Assembly: GCA_014529385.2 (NCBI GenBank)
Contig: CM043943.1
Location: 159,716,747 to 159,780,746 of the forward strand
Direction of reading: 5' to 3'
Length of the DNA stretch: 64,000 bases
Source: Adiantum capillus-veneris
Taxonomy: Eukaryota > Streptophyta > Polypodiopsida > Polypodiales > Pteridaceae
The position numbers and the translations under genes are program-made. Below are positions 12,339-22,519 of this stretch, one piece after another. The first letter of the stretch is position 1. Every line of letters starts with the position of its first letter. The notes below the pieces were generated by a model. That model was not told the origin of the DNA. It saw only the letters and a program-made list of their open reading frames with translations, and did not search any database.

Positions 12339-12672
12339 TGTTGAGATAGGCATGTCGGTCTTGCTCAAACTGTAGGAAACACCTCTACATGTGCATACTA
12401 TTTGCTATTGGCATTTGTCCTATAAGTTGTAAGCTTCTAAGAAGGTCCACATGGAGAGTTATCAGCAGGATAGCCACTCCAGCTTTGTGCATAAATAAAT
12501 CCCAACACTATGCTGTACATTACACTATGCTAAAAAGTATTTCTAGCCTTTTTTGTGTATTGAGTCCACCTTTACTAAAGTGTGTGTACTTCTCTCTCTA
12601 ATTGTCTAAGCTATGTCTGCACACACACACAAACCTTCTTGAGCACACACACGCATACCATCAGCCCCAACG
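12339..12672 (+). repeat. 3' LTR of the TRIM-like element
   Basis: This 334-bp LTR follows the purine tract at 12326-12338 and matches 10919-11270. Its last base is G instead of A (CAACG), and the GTGGT target duplication follows directly. Confidence 0.9.
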
Positions 12673-12677
12673 GTGGT

Positions 12678-14140
12678 TGTCGGTCATGACATTGTTGAGG
12701 GTGATGAAGATGTAACCGCCAGTAGAGGGAAAGTATAAGTAGGGATTTTCGTTAAAGGGAATGAGAGTGGCTCTAGTGTCCTTGACTCAATGGGAAGCCT
12801 AGCAAGAATGGCAACAAAGGAATTTTAGTGGCGATTGTTGCAACTGAAGAGGCTGAGAAGAAACACTGTGTAGACGAAGTTTTGAAGGCAACCAATGGAG
12901 ATGGGATTTTGGGTGTCAAGGCTGCATAACTAAAAATTTGCATCCAACTCAAAGCATTATAGAGATAAGAGACCACATTTATTTCAAAAGTAATTGAGAA
13001 CTATGCATCACGTCTTGCCTAACCTTCTTTCGTAACCATTTTTGACAATATTTTGGTGCCATTTGCTATCTCTCTCTTGCTCTACATTCTCCTCTGGCCA
13101 TGGCTTGCTCTACATTCTCCTCTGGCCCATGGCCTTCACTTTAATCTTTGTGGTGCTTTATATCAAGACATAGACAATACTTAGAATTAATGAGCGCTTG
13201 CAAAATTTTGTAGACTTGCTTCATCACAACCAAGTGCAAATGGGATGTTGATGAATTGGCATGCTACAAGAAAAATTGATGTGGGTGATTGTCAACAATG
13301 GTGGACACAACTACTTTCATTGTCTGAGCCAAGGGGGACATGCTATCGATTGAGAGTAGAGACAACATGGCAGCAAACCGTTAGTAATTGTGACAACTAA
13401 CTTGCAATCTTGACAAGGTAAGGATGGTGTACATAAGGACAGACTCATGGGTAGAGGATAGAGGTAGGGTGCCTCCTTTGGGAGGTGTTTGTTGTCTTAC
13501 ACACACACAAGCCCAAATTTTGGAGCACTTCTCTCTCACTGACATCGACTATGAGTGTGTGCACACTCATATTCAAAACCAAGAGGGCATTCGAGACAAC
13601 GTAGGTAATTTGGGACAACTAACCTTCACCTACATGAGTCAAGGTTGAAGCAACTCATTTGCAAGTAGCTTAATGGGATTGCCAAACTTGCACATCTCAG
13701 AGGAATTTGAACAAGTGAACACACTAAGCATGGAAAAGTTGACGCAGCATTGACACTTGCTTTTGAATCCGTGACCTTTGACCATCTGTTAGTCCAAGTT
13801 GGTGTAGAGTGGTTGCAAAATCACAACAAATTTACTGCTTCAAAAAAGATCGGACAGGCCGGCCTCAAACACTACTGCCTTTGAAGTTGAAAGGGAAAAG
13901 GAAATGGATTGGCATGTGGGGAGACTAGCCATCACGAACATCTCCATTTGGCCTTTGAGGTTGAAAGAAAAAAGGAAATTGATTCCATCACGAACGATCG
14001 GAATGACATCATTTGGAAGTTAAATGACAGAGAATCTTTGAGGGTATGCAATTGTAAATTGAGGTCCAGGTCCATTAACAAATTAGATTTACTATGGTGC
14101 ACTTTTTTTTGGTTTTATAATCAGGACTTACTCGCTCTCT
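12678..14140. other. No recognisable gene; one short tandem duplication
   Basis: GCTCTACATTCTCCTCTGGC is repeated in tandem at about 13079-13130 with unit ~28 bp. Across the TRIM insertion the sequence before 10918 and after 12673 reads as one weakly protein-like stretch, which I cannot assign. Small ORFs here show no family resemblance. Confidence 0.4.
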
Positions 14141-14655
14141 AGTGAATAAAAATTCGTTCAAAACTCACCATACTTGCTGTCTGATAATAAGAGGGCCTCC
14201 ACACGGTGAGTTTGGGAACTCATCTTGAAACTCACAAAACTTGACCAAAAGGTACCCTTAAATGTACAGAAACCTTCACACGGTTCCTTTTCAAATACTC
14301 ATTTGACTTGTATAACAAGTGGTAGAGGCTTGGTTGTGCTAAAAATAAACTTACTACCTCTTAGTCCAGGTTAGCACGTTGAAACTATCTCAGTAGGCAT
14401 CCCCAATTTTGCAAAAGGGGTTTATTAGGGAGAATCTGATGAGATCCTCCCAAGCCTTTGAGGGGGAAAAAAGGGGAGGAGTGCCACATTAGGAGTGAGA
14501 GGAAGAGAGAGAGAGGGCCTTACATTCCAGCTGTCAGCAGAAGCAAGAAATGAATGCCCGATAAAAAAAAAAATCTCATTCTGTTTCCATTGGTGCCGTG
14601 GTGCTCAGAGAAAAGGAGAGAACCATCTCTGTGTATCTCTGCGACAACGATGTAG

Positions 14656-14716
<61 letters not shown>

Positions 14717-14813
14717 GCTTAGAGCTCGAACGAGCTGCCTAGGAGGGAGAGGAGTTGCAGAAAGAATTTTGCCCCAAGGCGAGCACTCAGCGGCATTGAA
14801 TTAAGAACTCTCT

Positions 14814-14844
<31 letters not shown>

Positions 14845-14857
14845 ATGATGTGCACAA

Positions 14858-14935
<78 letters not shown>

Positions 14936-15360
14936 CGTCATTTCCTCCCGTGAGGCTTGAGGCCAACAACAGTGGGCGATAATGAGCATGGCACAGACTC
15001 TTGAGACCAAGGGTGTGCGAGGGATGCAGACGACACACGGAGCACTGCCGTACCCGGGGGGGGGGGGGGGTTGGGTTGGGGCGGGGGGCGGAGTTCCTGG
15101 AGGGCATCTGTTGAGATTCCCCTTAATAAAGTGGAATAGACCCAATAGAATACACTCCTAACTTTTCATATTTTGCAAAAGTTTCACAAAAGGAATCGGT
15201 TAACCTTCTTTTGAGGGATTCCCTCTTAAACTCACCATGGAATAAAGTTTATGCAAACTACTCCCTTATTCCTTTCCAAAACTCACCGTGGGAAGGCCTT
15301 GTAAAAATCCATTTATTAAACTGATTGTGCGAAAATTGTGGTCACACTTTCCATGCTTGC

Positions 15361-15397
<37 letters not shown>

Positions 15398-15464
15398 TTG
15401 TGTGCTGTCTCTCGTGGCTTAACTATTCCCCTGGCCGGTAGTCTCCGCATGCACTTGTTTAGAC
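14141..15464. repeat. Simple-sequence cluster: (TG)n, (CT)n, poly-G
   Basis: (TG)n lies at 14658-14713 and 14817-14843, (CT)n at 14861-14931, an uninterrupted G run at about 15056-15070, and (GA)n at 15362-15395. Apparent proteins here (RERERE or THTHTH runs) are translated microsatellites. No gene is supported. Confidence 0.8.
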
Positions 15465-15816
15465 CAGGCCTGAAAATTGTAGGGCACCCTTACCCATCCT
15501 AGGGAAGGGAAATTTTCAAGAGTGCCCGTCCCATGGGAAGGGTTGTTTGGCATTTTGATATTCAAAATGAAGGGCAAAATTTTCCCTGCCCTTCGATCAA
15601 ATCTTTACCAAAATCTAATTTTTTCTCATGTGTTTTTGAACGATTGTAACTTGTAAAGAAAATTCTAAAGTACAATGAGAAAGGGTGCACTTTTGAAACA
15701 TTGTGTAGCAGTACTAAAAATCATTTTCTACAAGATACACAATGAGCAAGAGAAGTAGTAAATTGTAAATGGAACATGCAAATACTTGAAATGGAACATG
15801 CATATATCTTGATTTT

Positions 15817-16739
15817 TGTTGGGATGTGCCCTTTCCTAGAATTGTAACCATGAAGAGTCTCCTCCCGAGTTACAAACCTCCCATTTTGAGATCATGAAGT
15901 TATCGCTATCACTAGTCTCTCTGTGAAGCTAGGGTAGACATCTCTTCAAACTTCAGCTTCCAAGTTCCCTCTTAAGTCATTCTCGTCCCCTAAGAATCGC
16001 CAACGGCAAAAAATAAGATCCTCATAATATTATATAACAACATAAACTGTAGCATCCTAATCATTACACATGGTGCCATCTTAAAAATGATGAAGTGATA
16101 AGTAGGGGTTCCTATAAATAGGCTTTGGGAGCATGCCTAACAAACCAGAAGGCTAGCACTATGTGAATCATGATTTGTGAAGGAGCCTTGAGGCTTGAAG
16201 GACCTTTGCAATCGTAGACTCTGGAGTCATTTGGACTCATAACCTAGAGGTTTTCCAAGGGACTCTCGAGGGGAGCTTGCAGTTCATGGATAATGGGAGA
16301 GTGCTAGGAAATTCTGGAATCTGGAGCTTTAGTTGATCGTGAGTCTAAGCCCGTGTAAGAATCAATCAATATTTGAGAACAACTTTAAAAGATTTTGCAT
16401 ACTAAAATCAAATTGGGGAGCATCAAGAGTGCTTAATCTTTACTCTCTCCGTAATTTCCTTCAATAAGGCATTATTCAGCCATGCTTTGAGTTAATCTCT
16501 AGTGTACTTACCTTCTCTCTTTTTCCAACCCACTAGCATGGTATCCCTCACTCAAACCTCCTCATCTCACTTGGAACTTGGATATAGAAGCTCTGTGTCA
16601 GTAATTGGTGGATGAGAGAGACGAGTGACAAGACCCGTCATTCAAGCCTGATGCCTTCATTAGAAAACTCACGAGCGATTGAACATTCAACTCTCAAGTT
16701 CAAACTTCATATTTTGTTGCCTTTACAGTCTGCCCAACG
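15817..16739 (+). repeat. Possible solo LTR nested in the hAT element
   Basis: The segment begins TGTTGGGATGTGCCC and closes CTGCCCAAC, with a TATA-like CCTATAAATAGG at 16111-16122, about 300 bp in, as in an LTR U3. I find no matching target duplication, so this may instead be ordinary transposon interior. Confidence 0.3.
16113..16122 (+). promoter_or_regulatory. TATA-like box
   Basis: TATAAATAGG lies inside the candidate solo LTR. It could direct transcription to the right. Confidence 0.3.
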
Positions 16740-17132
16740 CGTGAAAATTCCCTATATTAAAAACCATACTTGAAATTTCCTATATTAGAAAGTACACCTT
16801 AACTTTTTTTAAGATGTATGGCAATGCATGCTTGCACAACCTACAAAATTAGATTCTATACTCATTAGTGACTCTCAAAGTCCATAGAACATCCTCTAGG
16901 TACAAGTCCAAAAGTCACAATGTCAAGCATTGACATGATTAATCTCTGCAGGGCATTTTGAAAGGTTGCCCTTCCCTAGGAAGGCCTTGCAAAAATATGC
17001 CCTTCCTTGGGGAAGGCCAGTCGAACAACTTGTCCTTCCTTGGGAAGGGCTATTATAAATTTGATCGTCATGTGCAGGGCTAGAAGCAAAGGAAGGGCGG
17101 GAAGGGTTGCAATTTTCAGGCGTGGTTTAGAC

Positions 17133-17168
17133 GCTCCTAACACAACAACACGCGACGAATGGACAAGA

Positions 17169-17205
<37 letters not shown>

Positions 17206-18300
17206 GAGGTCACACCAGGCTCGCCCAGTGCACTTGTCCAACATCCAGTGCCTACATTATTTCTGACCGCACCTTCAAAACCATCTCCTCTTTACCCTCA
17301 TCAATGATCATCAATGAAAAGAGGTGCTGCGATTCAGACTACGCAATGCCCATATGCCGGTCGTGCCTTGTTGGCAAGTTGAGTCACGCCCAAGTAGCTC
17401 CAAAGACAATCTGGCCTCCCACCCCGTCCATGCTCTGGCAAATCCTTGAACGACTAGTTCATCACACTTTTGAACATATTCCTTCTTCGTTCTCAGATTC
17501 TCCCTCTCAAAACTCCACCCTTCTACACCTATAAAAGACCCAAGCGCTCGTCTGCATAACTATGTTAATCATCCCTGCCAGTAGCCCCCTCAATGGTTAT
17601 GCTCAGAGAGTCTTGAGGCAGTGCCTCGACTCCACCAGCCTAGCCTCTTTGCTGCAACCTGTGCCAGCTCCTAATGCTTTGACAGCCTTGCACGCTTTGT
17701 AGTTAACTGATTTCAATAAAGGAACTCAGCCTATAGTCGGTCAGGCCATGCAGGAGCTTTACCTATAGCCGTTCAGCCTACGCAGGTGTTGGAACCAATG
17801 ACTACAGCTTGTCGTGCATCGTCGACAGCAGCAGGGGAAAGAGAAATGTGAAGGTTCAGCTACACAGGAGGAGCTTCTAACAATTGTCAGTAGCCACGCG
17901 TCGAGAGCAGCAGCACAAAGAACTGATGGTAATTTGGTGGCTGCCATGAGCGTCGTCTGCTTCTGTGAGTACGATTTCCTTTTTTTTATTAGTTGTTTAA
18001 TTAAGTTCATTGGGACATGTTCTCGCAAGCTAATATTTTTGTGGTCCCTTGAACAGGTTTCTTTCCCTGAGGTTGGTTGGCAGAAGAAAGAGGCAGGACA
18101 AGTTTGTGCACTTATCATTGCATTTCTTCATTGGTGTGCTAACCAAATGTGTCTGGTGTGCACTACTTCCTACCTCATTTGCATTTGTATCTTCAAGTTC
18201 TCTAGATGATGCCCACAATCTTCACACATTCTTTTTGTTAATAAGAGGTCATTGAAACGCATTATTACATGTATAAGGTTTTTGAATTTTGTGGCATGCA
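17133..18300. other. Unassigned sequence with (GA)n and promoter-like pieces
   Basis: A (GA)n run lies at 17166-17201. TATAAAAG occurs at 17530-17537 and AATAAA near 17715, which is an LTR-like order, but no LTR ends or partner copy are visible. Short ORFs on both strands resemble nothing that I know. Confidence 0.35.
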
Positions 18301-18441
18301 TGTAGGTGCGTATGGATTCACAACAAGATTCCCAAGTAGATTCTCAAATGGATAGTGAGAGTTCTTTGAATAGTGCCTATTTTCCACCCTATCAACTCTT
18401 CGCTTGTTTTCACCATATAGCGCCCCTTCCATGGTTTTACC

Positions 18442-19423
18442 GTGATGCTTGCATCGTTAAACCCAATTCCTAGCCCATTTGCACGACTATCTCCCATGCA
18501 AACCATGGAAGTTATGCGTCAAGCCCATGCTTCTTTAGTGAGAGCCTTGCCCTTACAAAAATCCCCAAGCCCTCTTGCCACTATCACGATCGAAGGTGCG
18601 GTAACATGGATCCATTACCTAAACCAAACTCCAAGGGTAAGAAGAGAGGTCGTAGTGCAACAGAATGTAACCCCTGCTCCCAAGAAACCAAAAAATGGTA
18701 AATCTAAATCCACCAAAATAGATTTAAAGGATGAAGATGGGAAGGGAAAATTGTATTGCTGCAAGGGGTTCCATTATGTCCTTCTATAGTGTACAATTGC
18801 AACAAATTGTACCGTATGGGATATAATGTTGGATGGGCTGGCTCTGTTCACGACTAAGTTAATTTCAGTCGTAGTGAAATTGGAAAGCATTGTGAAGCAG
18901 GTCGCCTTGGATGGTATTCTCTTGTGGGAGATTGTGCTTACCCACCTCGTCCATATATGCTAGTTCCATTCAAGCTTGTAGCAAGGACGGTCTCTCCCGC
19001 CTCAAGTACCAATGGAACTTCACTCAATCAAGCACTAGGATGCCTCTAGAGAGGGCTTTTGGACTTAAAACTCGCTTTCGCATACTTTTAAAGAGATGCC
19101 ATATGGATCTGCAAAATGTGCCCTCAATGGTTGCTACTTGCTTAGTGTTGCATAACATTTACATAGTTCATGAAGATTTGTTTGACATGGATTGGGCGAA
19201 TGAAGCAGAAGGAAACCTCAAGGCTGGGCAATCAAAAGAGGAGCCCACTCTAAGTGCTAGGAGCTCAGTTGAGCTCCAAGCAGTGAGACCCATAAGTACC
19301 TCAGAGACAATTGCATGCGGGCAAGTGGAAGCAGTTGGTGAAGAAACTAGTATGCTTGGCAATGGTTTTGATCGACGTCATAATCTAGCAAAGTTCATGT
19401 ACAATGAGTTCAAGCGGATGTAG
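18442..19423 (+). pseudogene. PIF/Harbinger (DDE_Tnp_4-type) transposase, decayed
   Basis: Pieces of one transposase occur in order in three frames. First comes a K-rich segment ending KGKLYCCKGFHYVLL and a stop at 18787. Next, in the following frame, is YNVGWAGSVHD with a stop directly after the catalytic-type Asp (about 18818-18854), then LVGDCAYPPRPYMLVPFK near 18925. Last, in a third frame, is MPLERAFG-LKTRFRILLKRC with VPSMVATCLVLHNI, the typical C-terminal part carrying the acidic catalytic residue. This transposase cuts and pastes elements with 3-bp TWA target sites. Two frameshifts and two stops make it inactive. Terminal repeats were not found. Confidence 0.75.
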
Positions 19424-20443
19424 ATACAGCTTGTGTTCCTCGACGATATTGCAAAAAGTAAAGAATCTGCAAGTGCCTCTGAAAGTGACCGCAATGACAG
19501 TCCAATGAAGATGATTCCTCCTAAACCTCCACATCTCTATTACTTTCCTTAATTTGGTTTATGTGTTTGAGTCCCTCACTATACTTGTTATTTTGAACCT
19601 ACGCAGCCCCTCCCCTTCTTCTTTTCTATCTTGATCTCTCTCCTTCCTCTCCATAATTCATGTAATGTCATATTCTTTCCCTCTCTCATACACACTCCAA
19701 TACAGTTCAAATGTCACGTCTTTAAGGTTTTCTGAGGAGGAGCTTGGAAGTCTCAAAGGTTGTGACCAATTATAAGTGGGAATCAAGGTGAATGTAGAGG
19801 CGTTTAAGTCGTAGGGCTTCTGACGTGGTGAGCATGGCGGGCATCAGTTTGAACAGCGTGCGGACTTTGCTACATGGGTGCCACTTTGGTGAGTGGAAAA
19901 GTGCAGGTCGAGAGCATGGTGAGGAGTGTGCAGTCTAAACCCGCCTTTATTAGATACTGCTTTTCCCACAATTGTTTTAGAATCGATCACCAGCTCTTTG
20001 CATTTGTGATTAATTGCCGATTATTAATCGTTGTTTTGGCCCACCCTTTTGCTGTGCGATTAATATCTACATATTAATCAGAGATTTACTTTTGGCACCT
20101 ATTAATCGTTTCACTTGCTTGTGGCACTTATTGAACGGTTCACTTTTGGTGCACACCCCCCCCCCCCCCCCCCCCCCCCCCCGCCTCAAATTTCCTCTTT
20201 GCGGTGATTATTAATGGAACTCGACGACCTGCCCGTATCGTTAAATTCTCAAATATGTTAGCAGCGGAAAAAATACCAGAGAAAGAGGTAGCTGTGCCAA
20301 TGGAAGAAGGAGATGGCTTGGTCTTGAGCCCCTTGTTTGATGCGGAGATTGTTAAGTATGGAGTTTAATTTACCCCTTGTAATTTTTTGTGGTAAAAATG
20401 CATATTTGTAAGGCCCCCATTATGAGGAGAAACCATCGTGCAT
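19424..20443. other. Unassigned, contains a ~28-base poly-C tract
   Basis: There is no recognisable gene. The C run at about 20155-20182 is uninterrupted, is likely to form i-motif or G-quadruplex structures, and is prone to assembly error. Confidence 0.5.
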
Positions 20444-21265
20444 TGTCGTGCTGTGACACGTACATAGTGGGAACGCATGCTACAAGATCTATCTTGTAAC
20501 TTTTTAGATACATAATTATCTTTCCTATAATGTACATATGCATATTTAAGTATAATAATAAGCCTTCTATCTCATCCTATTATTTTTCTCAAGGGTAACC
20601 TATCCTTACTTTACCATCAGAAAATACTATGGGAAAAGCTCAATAACTCCGCCTCTTTAACTTGGGGCAAAAATCATTGATTCTTTATTTCTACTATCTC
20701 ATTATCATCTCACACCCTAGCTAGATCCTATATCTAGGGTAAACTCCAATATATATATATTCTATGTATTTTTTATACTTTTCTTATATTTCTTTTTAAA
20801 TAGCTACTAGGAGGGAATCAAATCCGAGTGGGACACTAGGTGGCATGATTTCAAAGATACAATTATTTTCATACATTATTGCAGCATGATTACAAAACTT
20901 TGTCAAGGAGCAATGTCATGCTTTCATATGGCATGAGGTGTCCTTTGGAATTAAATGAAAGTCTAGGCTAATGGGACCACGGGAAGACTTTTGCTGCTAG
21001 AAATGGACCCTATTTTGATGATTTTTTTACACAAGGTTCCAATCCGAATTGGAAAATGACTTTAAATGAAAATCGTAGCTAATGAGCTGAAGTTTCTGCC
21101 CATATTTTTACTTTTTTATTTGGAGCCACGGTTGAGGAGATATGATCAAAATACTGGACCCCAGTCTGCCCACATCATGCAAGGACAGCTCATTTCCAAC
21201 TTTTCCAATTCCTATTCACACTGGCTCCTCTCTTCTTGTGTAAACCCTTGGGCGTTCCCTTCACC

Positions 21266-21274
21266 TATAAAAGG
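21266..21274 (+). promoter_or_regulatory. TATA box of the Gyp-2 5' LTR
   Basis: TATAAAAGG, preceded by CACC, occurs at the equivalent place in both LTRs (29291-29299 in the 3' copy). Confidence 0.65.
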
Positions 21275-21849
21275 GGACCTCTTCTTCCTTGAAAAGGAAC
21301 TCAAGCATTCAAGCCATTGATGAGAGGAATTCTTGAGGGAGTGAGTAGTAATGCCTAATTGTACTTAACCATTAACATAAGCCTAAACCTACACTTTCTC
21401 CTAGAGGAAGACTAGCCATCCTTGCATGCTATCCTTGGAAGATCAACTCTAATAAAAGAAGGGCGTGGACTTGGTGTAACAATCAAAGTATAATTCTCCC
21501 CTCTTCTTCTCTCTCCATCAATAATGGTGCCGAAGGGTTTGTCAAGTAAGATGTGTTCTACATTGATGTTTTCTTGATTTCTTGTTGTTTTCATTTTCAT
21601 CTCTAATCCAAAAAATATATATATATATATGTATCTAATCTCATCTTCTTAACCAAACCTATCTCTCTCACTCTTATTAACTCATCCTCTCTACAAATTT
21701 TAGGTTCTCCTTGCTACAAGTACATCTCTCCCCGCAGTATCCTTATTGCCTACGGGCAAGAATGGGGCTTGGGAGGGAAACTTCTCATCTCTTCACTTCT
21801 CTCATATCTACATTTTTCTCATATCTACATTTCTCACATACTATCCTAG

Positions 21850-22068
21850 ATGAATAACCCACATGATGATCATTTCTATCGCTTTCACTCTGTACGATCT
21901 ATTAGAATTAACGTATGGATTAGCCGTAAAATACACTTTCAACAACGTATAGTGTTTCTCTTCGGCCCTGAAAGGCTCAATGAAATACTTCTATCACCGG
22001 ATCACATCATACTACCTCTCATAGACTATAATTTTTCTTTTGATGTAAGCGTAGTTATCTTGCTATGA
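21850..22068 (+). CDS. LTR-encoded small ORF A (72 aa), unknown function
   Basis: The ATG directly follows an in-frame TAG, so the start is well defined. The product is 72 residues, basic in its first half and hydrophobic at its end (DVSVVILL), with no recognised domain. From about residue 15 onward it aligns without gaps to ORF B, with about 25 of 58 residues identical (for example KIHFQ/KLQFQ, LFG, RLN, ILP, Y, DV). The stop overlaps the ORF B start as ATGA. The nucleotide sequence is the same in the 3' LTR. Whether it is translated is unknown. It would sit in the 5' leader of the element RNA. Confidence 0.5.
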   Translation: MNNPHDDHFYRFHSVRSIRINVWISRKIHFQQRIVFLFGPERLNEILLSPDHIILPLIDYNFSFDVSVVILL

Positions 22069-22277
22069 ACCAAGAGGATTTGTACACACAATTAATCCCA
22101 ATCACTAGACAAAATATATATATTATGGTAAGCACAAAACTACAATTCCAAAGAACAATTCGTAGCCTATTTGGTCAGCCAAGATTGAATGCCATTAACT
22201 CATCTATTAACCCTTTCATATTACCCATGATACGATATGACCATAGCCTTGATGTTTTCATCTTCGTATTGTTTTGA
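22065..22277 (+). CDS. LTR-encoded small ORF B (70 aa), homologous to ORF A
   Basis: This ORF starts within the last codons of ORF A (ATGA overlap, one frame back). It is 70 residues and shares the ORF A core: K-[IL]-x-FQ, LFG-x-x-RLN, ILP-[LM]-I, Y and a DV-x-hydrophobic tail. Nucleotide similarity between A and B looks lower than the protein similarity suggests, which would fit old duplication followed by coding constraint. The first base after its stop is the first difference from the 3' LTR. No known family is recognised. Confidence 0.5.
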   Translation: MNQEDLYTQLIPITRQNIYIMVSTKLQFQRTIRSLFGQPRLNAINSSINPFILPMIRYDHSLDVFIFVLF

Positions 22278-22482
22278 CATTCTCTTTTGTGTTCTTTCTT
22301 TGTGTGTGTGAGTGCAAGAGAGAAAGAGCGAGTCTTCTTCGATTGCACTTCTTTCCAAACCCTAGTCTTCATGGAATCTATGGTTTAACTCCTTCATATA
22401 GTTTTTGTTGAGTTCTCTCACAAACTCTCACAGCCATAAGCCCGGTGCTTACCTAGCAAGACCGCAAATTTCTCGACATATT

Positions 22483-22503
22483 TTTGGTGAACCCGGCGCG
22501 AAT
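22483..22503 (+). promoter_or_regulatory. Gyp-2 primer binding site region
   Basis: TTGGTGAACCCGGCGCG follows the LTR end by a few bases, the normal place for tRNA priming of minus-strand DNA. The tRNA was not identified. Confidence 0.45.
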
Positions 22504-22519
22504 CTGCTAGGGTGAGAGT

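Larger units (their letters stand above)
10919..12672 (+). mobile_element. Complete non-autonomous LTR retrotransposon (TRIM/LARD-like), 1.75 kb
   Basis: Two LTRs (10919-11270 and 12339-12672) begin TGTTGAGATAGG and end CCCCAAC(A/G). The element is flanked by a perfect 5-bp target duplication GTGGT at 10914-10918 and 12673-12677. A primer site resembling TGGTATCAGAGC (CTAGTATCAGAGC, 11272-11284) follows the 5' LTR. A purine tract AAGGGGAGGAT ends at the 3' LTR. The 1.07 kb interior keeps only a gag start (12194), which stops after about 21 codons. Protein functions must have come from a copia-type partner. Confidence 0.9.
15465..17124. mobile_element. Non-autonomous hAT-type DNA transposon
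   Basis: The left end CAGGCCTGAAAATTGTAGGG and the reverse complement of the right end (CACGCCTGAAAATTGCAACC) form terminal inverted repeats. A perfect 8-bp target duplication GTTTAGAC sits at 15457-15464 and 17125-17132, the hallmark length for hAT elements. Subterminal zones on both sides carry many GGGAAGGG or CCCTTCC motifs in both orientations, as expected of transposase-binding clusters. No transposase ORF is present in the 1.66 kb. Confidence 0.8.
20444..22478 (+). repeat. Gyp-2 5' LTR
   Basis: This LTR is 2,035 bp. A TATA box at 21266-21274 places the probable transcript start near 21,300, so the two small ORFs at 21850-22277 lie in the R/U5 part, that is, in the leader of the genomic RNA. 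By eye it differs from the 3' LTR at roughly 3% of positions outside those ORFs and has an extra ~17 bp near 21,785. Confidence 0.92.

Noticed and set aside
14598-15145. ORFs with VCVCVC, THTHTH and RERERE runs
   Set aside because: These are microsatellite translations with no conserved flanking protein sequence.
17007-17534. 175-codon plus-strand ORF
   Set aside because: It spans the hAT right end, the target duplication and a (GA)n run, so it cannot be one old gene. No domain is seen.
21066-21320. 84-codon ORF in the Gyp-2 LTR upstream part, with a counterpart at 29073-29348
   Set aside because: It overlaps the TATA box, differs between LTRs in sequence and start, and shows no protein-level constraint, unlike ORFs A and B.
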